From Gammaproteobacteria bacterium (GTDB lineage: Bacteria; Pseudomonadota; Gammaproteobacteria; Xanthomonadales; Xanthomonadaceae), in contig JANYBA010000124.1 of the NCBI GenBank assembly GCA_025360985.1, positions 1-8,479 on the forward strand: a stretch of 8,479 nt of DNA, written 5' to 3'. This document shows positions 1 through 6,541 of this stretch, piece after piece. Position numbers and translations under genes: made by a program. The notes under the pieces are model-generated. The model was not told the DNA's origin. It worked only from the letters and a program-made list of their open reading frames with translations, and ran no database searches. Every line of letters begins with the position of its first letter. Position 1 is the stretch's first letter.

Positions 1-1433
1 GCTGGCGCGTGGGCCGCCAGGTCGTCAGTTGGGGCGAGAGCACCTTCATCCAGAACGGCATCAACGTGATCAATCCGATCGACGTGTCGAAGCTGCGCGT
101 CGCCGGCGCAGAGTTGAAGGAGGCCTTCCAGCCGATCCCGATGCTCTGGGGTTCCTACAGCTTCACCGACAACCTGTCGGTCGAGGCCCTGTACATGCTG
201 CAGTTCCACGAGATCGAGGTTGATCCTTCCGGCACCTACTTCAGTTCCAACGATTTTGCCTCGCCGGGCGGCACTTACGTGATGCTCGGTTTCGGCACCT
301 CGCCGCAGCCGGTGAACAACCCGGAACTGTACGCCGCGACCTGCAAGTTGCCGCTGGGTTCTGGTTTCGCCAATTCCGACAGCGGCCTGCCGGGCAGCCT
401 GGAAGCCGTCGCCTGCGCCAGTTCGGTGCCGCGCCTGGCCGACCGCCGCGCCCGCAACAGTGGCCAGTACGGCTTTGCCGTGCACTACTTCGCGGAGAAT
501 CTCGGCGACACCGACTTCGGCTTCTACTTCCTGAACTATCACAGCCGCCTGCCGATGCTTTCGGGCAGGTCGGTGTCGACGGCGGCGCTCACCGGCACGC
601 CGCCGGGCCTGACCGCGGGCTACTTCGTCGAGTATCCGGAAGACATCCAGATGTACGGCTTCAGCTGGAACACTTCGCTCCCGGGCGGCGTGGCCTGGCA
701 GGGCGAAGTCAGCTACCGGCCAAACATGCCGCTGCAGGTCGACGACGTCGAATTGCTGTTCGCGGCATTGAGCCCGCTCAATCCGTTCATCGCCACGCCG
801 GCCGCGCGCTTCTGCAGCCAGTTGCTGCCGAATTGCACCTCGGCGCCCTTCGCCACGGAAATCCGCGGCTGGCGCAAGCATGAAGTCGCGCAGATCCAGA
901 TGACCTTCACCAAGGCGATTCCGGACGTGCTCGGCGCCGAACAGCTGGCCCTGGTCGGCGAAATCGGCGCGACCGACGTGCGCGACCTCGAGCCGGCTTC
1001 GGTGCTGCGTTACGAGGGCGAAGGCACCGACACCGGCGGCGGCATCGACATCTCTGATGTCCTGGCCGGCCTGCCGTCCAGCGCCGTCCTGCTGCCGGGT
1101 GGCCTGCGCAATCCGCTGACCCTGGAAGGCGGCTTCCCGACCAAGTTCTCGTGGGGCTACCGCATCGCCGCCCGCGCCGACTACAACAGCGCCTTCGGCA
1201 CGCCGCTGACCTTGTCGCCGCGCATCGCCTTCAACCATGACGTCAACGGCACCACCCCCGGTCCGGGCGGCAACTTCCTCGAGGGCCGCAAGTCCGGCAC
1301 GATCGGCATCGAGGCAAACTACCTCAACAAGCTGGTGTTCGACCTGAGTTACACGGCCTTCTTCGGGGGCGGTCATTTCAACCAGATCGCCGATCGGGAT
1401 TTCGCTTCCTTCACCGTCAAGTATTCGTTCTGA
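1..1433 (+). CDS. DUF1302 family outer-membrane protein, 5'-truncated by window edge
   Basis: This is the 3' part of a DUF1302-family protein, probably an outer-membrane beta-barrel. The frame is open from the first base (reading W-R-V-G-R-Q-V-V-S-W-G-E), so the GTG at 9 is an internal Val and not a start; about 476 residues are visible and the signal peptide and N-terminal strands are missing. Family-typical features are the block GRQVVSWGESTFIQNGIN near the visible N-terminus, a C-terminal stretch with NHDVNGTTPGPGGNF and GRKSGTIGIEANYLN, and the ending DRDFASFTVKYSF. The alternating pattern and terminal Phe fit a BAM-recognised beta-signal. Two cysteine pairs, about residues 112/136 and 269/276 counting from base 9, lie in probable extracellular or periplasmic loops and could form disulfides. 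The gene ends 19 bp before the DUF1329 gene, so the two are almost certainly co-transcribed. Family membership is recognised from sequence; the barrel location is family knowledge plus inference, and the substrate is unknown. Confidence 0.88.
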   Translation, partial: WRVGRQVVSWGESTFIQNGINVINPIDVSKLRVAGAELKEAFQPIPMLWGSYSFTDNLSVEALYMLQFHEIEVDPSGTYFSSNDFASPGGTYVMLGFGTSPQPVNNPELYAATCKLPLGSGFANSDSGLPGSLEAVACASSVPRLADRRARNSGQYGFAVHYFAENLGDTDFGFYFLNYHSRLPMLSGRSVSTAALTGTPPGLTAGYFVEYPEDIQMYGFSWNTSLPGGVAWQGEVSYRPNMPLQVDDVELLFAALSPLNPFIATPAARFCSQLLPNCTSAPFATEIRGWRKHEVAQIQMTFTKAIPDVLGAEQLALVGEIGATDVRDLEPASVLRYEGEGTDTGGGIDISDVLAGLPSSAVLLPGGLRNPLTLEGGFPTKFSWGYRIAARADYNSAFGTPLTLSPRIAFNHDVNGTTPGPGGNFLEGRKSGTIGIEANYLNKLVFDLSYTAFFGGGHFNQIADRDFASFTVKYSF

Positions 1434-1439
1434 AGCCTA

Positions 1440-1446
1440 GGGAGGG
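1440..1446 (+). promoter_or_regulatory. Ribosome binding site of the DUF1329 gene
   Basis: A purine-rich GGGAGGG lies 6 bases before the ATG at 1453 (GGAG core at 1441-1444, spacing 8). It supports that ATG as the start, which is also followed by a convincing signal peptide. Confidence 0.75.
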
Positions 1447-1452
1447 CAGACG

Positions 1453-2817
1453 ATGAAATTGATCAAGAATTCGATGCTGGCGTCATTTGTCGGCGCCGCC
1501 TTGCTGAGCGCCGTCGTGGCTCAGGCCAAGGTGGGTTCCGACAAGGCCGCGCAGCTGGGCAACACACTGACCCCGATGGGCTCCGAAAAGGCCGGCAATG
1601 CGGCCGGTACGATTCCCGCATGGGATGGCGGCATCACCCGTCCGCCCGCCGGCTACAAGGCCGGTGGCGACCACATCGACCCGTACGCCGCCGACAAGAT
1701 CCTGTTCCAGATCACGCCGGCCAACTACAAGCAGTACGCTGACCGGCTCAGCGCCGGCCAGATGGCGATGTTCGCTCGCTACAAGACCTACCGGATGGAT
1801 GTCTATCCGACCCGGCGCAGCGCTTCCTTCCCGCAGCGGACCTACGACTTCACGCGCCGCAACGCTACCCAATGCGAGCTGATCGCCGATGGCGACGGCA
1901 TCCGCAATTGCGCCGAAGGCTTTCCGTTCCCGATCCCGAACAACGCCTACGAGGCGATCTGGAACCACAAGCTGAAATACAAGGGCTTGTCGGTGCGCAG
2001 CTATTCCAACCAGGTCACCCCGACCGCCGGCGGCTCCTACACTTTGACCCGCCTGCGCGAAGAGATCCTCGGCCTGTACTACAAGCCGGGCAATACGTCC
2101 GAGAACATCAACAACAACCTGCTGTACTTCAAGCAGGACGTGCTCTCCCCGGCGCGACTGGCCGGCGGCGTGCTGCTCGTGCACGAGACCTTGAACGCCA
2201 AGGCCGCACCGCGCCAGGCCTGGGTGTACAACCCCGGCCAACGCCGCGTCCGCCGCGCCCCGAACGTCGCCTACGACAACCCGGGCACCGCCTCCGACGG
2301 CCTGCGCACCAACGACATGACCGACATGTTCAATGGCGCAATGGACCGGTTTTCCTGGACCCTGGTCGGCAAGAAGGAAATGTTGATCCCGTACAACGAC
2401 TTCAAGGCCGACAGCAGCCGCAGCCTGGTCAGCGACATGGTCAAGCCCGGCCACATCAATCCCGACTACATGCGCTACGAGCTGCACCGGGTCTGGGTGG
2501 TCGAAGCCAAGCTCAAGCCCGGCCAGCGCCACATCAACAGCCGTCGTACCTTCTACCTTGACGAAGACAGCTGGCAGATCGTCGGTGTCGACCACTACGA
2601 CGGCCAGGGCAGCCTGTGGCGTTTTTCAGAGCCCGCGGTCATCAACTACTACGAAGTGCCGACCCTGTGGACCACGCTTGAATCGACCTACGACTTGAAG
2701 TCCGGCCGCTACGTTTCGCAGTTGCTGGACAACCAGGACAAGCCGCGCGATTTCAGCTTCCAGAGCACGCCGGCCGATTACTCGCCGCAATCCCTCCGCG
2801 ACAGCGGCGTTCGCTGA
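1453..2817 (+). CDS. DUF1329 family periplasmic protein
   Basis: This 454-residue protein is a full-length DUF1329 member. Members are often annotated as outer-membrane lipoprotein-sorting proteins because of a resemblance to the LolA/LolB fold. Residues 1-25 form a Sec signal peptide (KLIKN, hydrophobic core, cleavage after A-Q-A at 25). There is no lipobox Cys, so the mature protein should be soluble and periplasmic. Family blocks include AGTIPAWDGGITRPPAGY (51-68), the C141...C153 segment leading into GFPFPIPNNAYEAIWNH, YNPGQRRVRRAP (about 259-270), and DGLRTNDMTDMFNGAMDR followed by IPYNDF (about 282-317). C141 and C153 are the only mature-region cysteines seen and could form a disulfide. 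It sits 19 bp after the DUF1302 barrel, and from memory these two families are frequent neighbours. A hydrophobic-ligand carrier between inner and outer membrane is plausible, but that role is inferred from fold resemblance and context, not from a visible catalytic or binding residue. Confidence 0.92.
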   Translation: MKLIKNSMLASFVGAALLSAVVAQAKVGSDKAAQLGNTLTPMGSEKAGNAAGTIPAWDGGITRPPAGYKAGGDHIDPYAADKILFQITPANYKQYADRLSAGQMAMFARYKTYRMDVYPTRRSASFPQRTYDFTRRNATQCELIADGDGIRNCAEGFPFPIPNNAYEAIWNHKLKYKGLSVRSYSNQVTPTAGGSYTLTRLREEILGLYYKPGNTSENINNNLLYFKQDVLSPARLAGGVLLVHETLNAKAAPRQAWVYNPGQRRVRRAPNVAYDNPGTASDGLRTNDMTDMFNGAMDRFSWTLVGKKEMLIPYNDFKADSSRSLVSDMVKPGHINPDYMRYELHRVWVVEAKLKPGQRHINSRRTFYLDEDSWQIVGVDHYDGQGSLWRFSEPAVINYYEVPTLWTTLESTYDLKSGRYVSQLLDNQDKPRDFSFQSTPADYSPQSLRDSGVR

Positions 2818-2830
2818 TCCGTGCCACCAT

Positions 2831-2861
2831 CGCCGCGCCCCTCGGGGCGCGGCGTCTTTTT
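2831..2861 (+). terminator. Rho-independent terminator or attenuator between the DUF1329 and YCF48 genes
   Basis: Starting 13 bases after the DUF1329 stop, CGCCGCGCCC (2831-2840) pairs perfectly with GGGCGCGGCG (2845-2854) around a CTCG loop. The stem is followed by TCTTTTT (2855-2861). A 10-bp all-GC stem plus a U-run is a classic intrinsic terminator on the + strand. It lies inside what otherwise looks like one functional cluster, so it probably lowers transcription of the two downstream genes unless they have their own promoter. Confidence 0.85.
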
Positions 2862-2863
2862 CG

Positions 2864-2886
2864 GGTCGCGCCGGCACGCCGCGACC
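2864..2886 (+). promoter_or_regulatory. Second hairpin touching the YCF48 gene's ribosome binding site
   Basis: GGTCGCG (2864-2870) is perfectly complementary to CGCGACC (2880-2886), with a 9-base loop CCGGCACGC. It has no U-run, so it is not a terminator. The 3' arm ends one base before the AGGAG at 2887-2891. It could stabilise the 5' end of a downstream transcript or affect ribosome access; this function is inference, and in GC-rich DNA a 7-bp stem can arise by chance. Confidence 0.4.
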
Positions 2887-2891
2887 AGGAG
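2887..2891 (+). promoter_or_regulatory. Ribosome binding site deciding the YCF48 gene start
   Basis: AGGAG lies 8 bases before the ATG at 2900, an ideal spacing. The in-frame GTG at 2891 overlaps this Shine-Dalgarno motif and so would have no site of its own, which makes ATG 2900 the better start. Confidence 0.75.
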
Positions 2892-2899
2892 TGGAGCCG

Positions 2900-4021
2900 A
2901 TGTCGAAGATCCGATTGCGCGATGCGCGCCGGCTGGGATTGGCGCTGCTTGTCCTGACCTTGCCGATGGCGGCGCGCTTGCCGGCCGCCGAAGGCGCCGG
3001 CGCCGTGCCGGCCGACGATCCGGCGGTGCAGCCGACGGAAATCCTGCCGCGGGCAAAAAAATCGCTCTTGCTTGATGTCGCCGGTGACGCCGGCAACTTC
3101 GTGGTGGTCGGCGAGCGTGGCCACGTGCTCGTATCCAAGGACGGCGACGACTGGACCCAGGTCGCGACGCCGACCCGCTCCACGCTCACGGTGGTGACGA
3201 CGTCGGAAGGGCAATGGTGGGCCGGTGGCCACGACGGCATGATCCTGCATTCGGGCGACGCCGGCCTGACCTGGCAGGTGCAGCGGAAGGATCCGTATCA
3301 GTTGGCCGCCGGCGAGAACCCGGCCGACCACGACACCCGCCAGGGCGTGCCGATTCTCGACATCGCCTTTGCCGATGCCAACAACGGCATGGCCGTCGGC
3401 GCCTACAACCTGCTGCTGGTCACTCACGACGGTGGCGCGACCTGGACGGCCGGCAAGGCCATCGTCAGCGCCGCGGCCACCGAGGCCCATCGCGAGCCCG
3501 CGAAGGGCGACATCTTCAGCGAAGACGAACTCCAGCTCGGCGACGAGTCCGATCCGCACTTGAATGCGATCACCTACCTGGGCGGCAGCGCCTGGGTGAT
3601 CGCCGGCGAGCGCGGGACTTTCCTGCGCTCGGTCGACAACGGCGAGCACTGGCAGAAGCTGGCTTTTCCCTACGCCGGTTCGATGTTCGGCGTGGTGGCC
3701 TGGGGCGACCAGCACATGTTGGCTTTCGGCCTGCGCGGCAATGTCTACGAGTCCGTCGACCAGGGCACGAGCTGGACAAAGGTCGCCGCGCCAGGCAGCG
3801 CGACCCTGATGGGCGGCTTCGCCACGGCCGACGGCGGCGCCGTCCTGGTCGGCGCCAACGGCACCTTGCTGGTCCGGTCGAAGTCCGGCCAGCCGTTCGT
3901 GGCGCACACCTACAAGAACGCCAATGGCGAGACGCCCTATCTCGCCGGCGCAAGCGCCGACGGCAAGGGCGACATCCTGCTGGTCGGCGACAAGGGCGTC
4001 GATCGCTTCCACCTGCAGTAA
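2900..4021 (+). CDS. YCF48/HCF136-like beta-propeller protein, exported
   Basis: This 373-residue protein begins MSKIRLRDARRLGLALL and has a signal peptide whose core is about residues 12-27, with likely cleavage near A-R-L-P-A-A. It is therefore expected in the periplasm. The mature part repeats a BNR/YCF48-type pattern of hydrophobic-x-x-G-x-x-G-x-hydrophobic-x-x-S-x-D-x-G-x-x-W. Clear copies are VGERGHVLVSKDGDDW, GGHDGMILHSGDAGLTW, VGAYNLLLVTHDGGATW, AGERGTFLRSVDNGEHW and FGLRGNVYESVDQGTSW, with degenerate copies near the C-terminus (VGANGTLLVRSKSG and VGDKGVDRF). That gives about six to seven blades. Two polar insertions interrupt the blades, around GENPADHDTR and around KGDIFSEDELQLGDESD. 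Plant and cyanobacterial relatives are photosystem II assembly factors, but nothing here is photosynthetic, so an assembly or scaffold role for the adjacent transporter is the more likely inference. Its stop lies 10 bp before the RND gene, so the two are very probably translated from one message. A glycosidase label, sometimes given to BNR repeats, is not supported by any visible catalytic motif. Confidence 0.88.
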   Translation: MSKIRLRDARRLGLALLVLTLPMAARLPAAEGAGAVPADDPAVQPTEILPRAKKSLLLDVAGDAGNFVVVGERGHVLVSKDGDDWTQVATPTRSTLTVVTTSEGQWWAGGHDGMILHSGDAGLTWQVQRKDPYQLAAGENPADHDTRQGVPILDIAFADANNGMAVGAYNLLLVTHDGGATWTAGKAIVSAAATEAHREPAKGDIFSEDELQLGDESDPHLNAITYLGGSAWVIAGERGTFLRSVDNGEHWQKLAFPYAGSMFGVVAWGDQHMLAFGLRGNVYESVDQGTSWTKVAAPGSATLMGGFATADGGAVLVGANGTLLVRSKSGQPFVAHTYKNANGETPYLAGASADGKGDILLVGDKGVDRFHLQ

Positions 4022-4031
4022 CTGAGTCGCC

Positions 4032-6509
4032 ATGAGCGCTGCGCAACGGTTTGCCGAAAAGATCGTATTTGGGAGCCGCCCGGTCGTGCTCTTCGTGTTC
4101 GCCGCGATTACCGTGGCGATGGTCTATTTCGCCAGCCAGCTGAAAGTCGATGCCGGCTTCAAGAAGCAGATCCCGCTGCAGCACGAGTACATGCGCACGT
4201 TCACCGATTACGAAGCCGACTTCGGCGGCGCCAACCGCGTGCTGGTCGCGGTGATCGCCAAGGACGGCAACATGTTCACCGACCAGTTCATGGGCACCCT
4301 GCAGCAGGTGACCCGCGACGTGGTCAACCTCGACGACACCGACGACGCCCGCGCCCGTTCCCTGTTCACGCCGAACGTGCGCTACATCGAGGTGGTCGAA
4401 GACGGCATTTCCGGCGGCAACGTCATCCCCAACGACTACGACCCGGGCTTCAAGCCGGGGACGCCGGCGCAGTTCGACGCGATCCGCTCCAACATCGTCA
4501 AGTCCAACATCCTCGGCCGGTTGGTCGCCAAGGATTATTCCGGCGCGATGGTCTGGGCCGACATCATCCCCGAGTCGAAGGACCGCAAGGTCGACTACCA
4601 GGCGATCGCCCACCAGCTCGAGCAAATCCGCAAGAAGTACGAAAAGGGCAACATCAGCGTCAATATCATCGGCTTCGCCAAGATGGTCGGCGACATCAGC
4701 GACGGCGCCATCTCGGTGATCAAGTTCTTCGCCATCACCATCGCCCTCACCTGGCTGCTGCTGTTCCTGTATTCGAGTTCGATCAAGCTGGCGTCGCTGA
4801 CCGTCGCTTGCGCGCTGGTGGCGGTGGTCTGGATGCTCGGCACCCTGCGCCTGATGGGGTTCGGCATCGACCCGATGAACATGCTCACGCCGTTCCTGAT
4901 ATTCGCGATCGCGGTCAGCCATGGCGAACAGATGATCAACCGCTTCCGCGGCGAGATCTTTTTCGGCGGCCTGGAGGAAGGCACGGTCGAGCAGCTGCGC
5001 GAGCGCGCCAAGTTCGCCTTGCCGCCGCTGGAAGCTGCGCGGCTGTCGTTCCGCATGCTGCTGGTGCCGGGCGCGGTCGCCCTGCTCGCCGGTTGCATCG
5101 GCTTCGGCGCGATCTGGTTCATCCCGATCCAGATGATCAAGGAGCTGGCAATCACCGCGACCGTCGGCGTCGGCCTGACCATCCTGACCGACCTGGTCCT
5201 GCTGCCGGTGCTGCTCAGCTACACGGTCGTGCGCAATATCGAGAAAAAGCGCGCCTACCGCCTGCGCCAGCTCACCCAGTTCGACAAGATCTGGTCGCTG
5301 CTGTCGCGCTTGAGCCGCCCGCGCGCGGCGGCGGTGGTGATCGCCATCGGCGTGGTCGGCTGGTTCTTCGCCTGGCAGGAAGGCAACAAGGTGATGATCG
5401 GCGACGCCCAGGCCGGCGTCGCGGAACTGCGGCCGAACGCCCGCTACAACCAGGACGCGGTGCTGATCAGCAAGAAATTCGCGCTCGGCGTCGACATCCT
5501 CAACGTCATCGTCGAGGCCGGGCCCTCGGCCTGCACCACCAGCTACAAGGCCATGGAAACGATCGACCGCTTCGCCTGGCACATGAGCAACGTCGAAGGC
5601 GTCGAACAGGTGCTGACGCTGCCGATGGCGGCGAAGATCGTCAATGCCGGCTGGAACGACGGCTCGATCCGCTGGCGCGTGCTGCCGCGCGAGCAGGACA
5701 CCTTGCGGCAAGCCACGCAGAGCTTCGAGACCGACTCCGGCCTGCTCAATGCCGATTGCAGCGCGATCCCGGTGACCGTGTTCACCAGCGACCACCAGTC
5801 GACCACCATCGACCGCGTGGTCGCCGAGACCAAGAAGTTCCGCAAGGACAATGGCGCCTACGACGTCGGCTTCGCCAAGTGGCGCGATGCCCAGGTCAAG
5901 GCGGCCCAGGCCAAGGGCGAGGAATTCCGCACCGACAAGGTCAATTTCCGCCTCGCCACCGGCAGCCTCGGCGTGATGGCGGCGATCAACGACACCGTGC
6001 GCGAGAAGGAGCACTTCATCCTCTACCTGCTGTACGGGGCGGTGTTCGTGATGTGCTGGATCAGTTTCCGCAGCCCGCGCGCAGCGCTGTGCGTGTTGCT
6101 GCCGCTGGTGCTGGTCACCGAACTGGGCCACTCCCTGATGGTGCACCTGAACATCGGCATGAAGATCAACACCCTGTGCGTGGTCGCGCTCGGCGTCGGC
6201 ATCGGCGTCGACTACGGCATCTACATCTTCGCGCGCATGCGCGAGGCCATGAATCAGGGCCACTCGCTCGGCGAGTCCTACTTCATCGCCCTCAAGACCA
6301 CCGGCATCGCCATCTTCTACACGGCACTGACCCTGGCGGTCGGCGTGGCCATGTGGATCTTCTCGGTGCTCAAGTTCCAGGCCGACATGGGCGTGATGCT
6401 GACCTTCATGTTCCTGGTCAACATGCTCGCCGCGATCGTGTTCCTGCCGGCCCTTTGCCGTTGGCTGCTCAAGGCCAAGGAACCCGATACCTGGACGCCG
6501 CCGCACTGA
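4032..6509 (+). CDS. RND/MMPL-family inner-membrane transporter
   Basis: This 825-residue protein has the two-fold RND layout with 12 predicted membrane segments: TM1 about 17-36, a periplasmic loop about 37-225, TM2-TM6 about 228-397, TM7 about 431-447, a second periplasmic loop about 448-658, and TM8-TM12 about 661-813. The second-half segment GVGIGVDYGIYIFARM (721-736) carries the Asp-Tyr pair (D727, Y728) typical of the proton relay in MMPL/RND exporters. The equivalent TM4 segment reads FAIAVSHGEQMINRF (291-305), with H297/E299 and no Asp-Tyr pair. C501 and C576 in the second periplasmic loop could form a disulfide. The length and absence of a fusion partner fit the MmpL-like branch rather than the ~1,040-residue AcrB branch. 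ATG 4032 lies 10 bp after the YCF48 stop with only a weak TGAG at 4023-4026, which suggests translational coupling. With an outer-membrane barrel and two periplasmic proteins upstream, it probably powers movement of a hydrophobic compound across the envelope; substrate and direction are unknown. Confidence 0.92.
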   Translation: MSAAQRFAEKIVFGSRPVVLFVFAAITVAMVYFASQLKVDAGFKKQIPLQHEYMRTFTDYEADFGGANRVLVAVIAKDGNMFTDQFMGTLQQVTRDVVNLDDTDDARARSLFTPNVRYIEVVEDGISGGNVIPNDYDPGFKPGTPAQFDAIRSNIVKSNILGRLVAKDYSGAMVWADIIPESKDRKVDYQAIAHQLEQIRKKYEKGNISVNIIGFAKMVGDISDGAISVIKFFAITIALTWLLLFLYSSSIKLASLTVACALVAVVWMLGTLRLMGFGIDPMNMLTPFLIFAIAVSHGEQMINRFRGEIFFGGLEEGTVEQLRERAKFALPPLEAARLSFRMLLVPGAVALLAGCIGFGAIWFIPIQMIKELAITATVGVGLTILTDLVLLPVLLSYTVVRNIEKKRAYRLRQLTQFDKIWSLLSRLSRPRAAAVVIAIGVVGWFFAWQEGNKVMIGDAQAGVAELRPNARYNQDAVLISKKFALGVDILNVIVEAGPSACTTSYKAMETIDRFAWHMSNVEGVEQVLTLPMAAKIVNAGWNDGSIRWRVLPREQDTLRQATQSFETDSGLLNADCSAIPVTVFTSDHQSTTIDRVVAETKKFRKDNGAYDVGFAKWRDAQVKAAQAKGEEFRTDKVNFRLATGSLGVMAAINDTVREKEHFILYLLYGAVFVMCWISFRSPRAALCVLLPLVLVTELGHSLMVHLNIGMKINTLCVVALGVGIGVDYGIYIFARMREAMNQGHSLGESYFIALKTTGIAIFYTALTLAVGVAMWIFSVLKFQADMGVMLTFMFLVNMLAAIVFLPALCRWLLKAKEPDTWTPPH

Positions 6510-6541
6510 CCCGGCGGCCGGACGCCTAGGCGGTTTCCGCC
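6497..6541. terminator. GC-rich inverted repeats at the convergent gene ends, possible bidirectional terminator
   Basis: The 16-bp gap between the convergent stops is surrounded by three short inverted repeats. GCCGCCG (6497-6503) pairs with CGGCGGC (6512-6518), with the transporter stop codon in the loop. CGCCTAGGCG (6523-6532) is a perfect 10-bp palindrome spanning the stop of the opposing gene. GGCGG-TTT-CCGCC (6529-6541) forms a third hairpin. None has a U-run on either strand, so intrinsic termination is uncertain; these may instead be weak or Rho-assisted barriers. Confidence 0.35.

Noticed and set aside
9..11. GTG at 9 as the start of the DUF1302 gene
   Set aside because: The frame is open to the window edge and reads family-typical residues W-R-V-G-R-Q across this codon, with no signal peptide after it; it is an internal Val.
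1483..2595. A 370-codon minus-strand frame opposite the DUF1329 gene
   Set aside because: Low-complexity Val/Ala/Gly/Asp composition, no family resemblance, and full overlap with a strong DUF1329 gene.
2891..2899. GTG at 2891 as the YCF48 gene start
   Set aside because: It overlaps the AGGAG that serves ATG 2900 and has no Shine-Dalgarno of its own.
2753..4033. A 426-codon minus-strand frame opposite the YCF48 gene
   Set aside because: No domain, compositionally biased, and opposite a gene with clear repeat motifs and a good ribosome binding site.
3570..6506. A 978-codon open frame on the minus strand opposite the RND gene
   Set aside because: Its translation is dominated by Arg, Asp, His, Gln and Gly with no recognisable domain, and it covers the well-supported RND gene. 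This is the usual antisense shadow of a high-GC gene.
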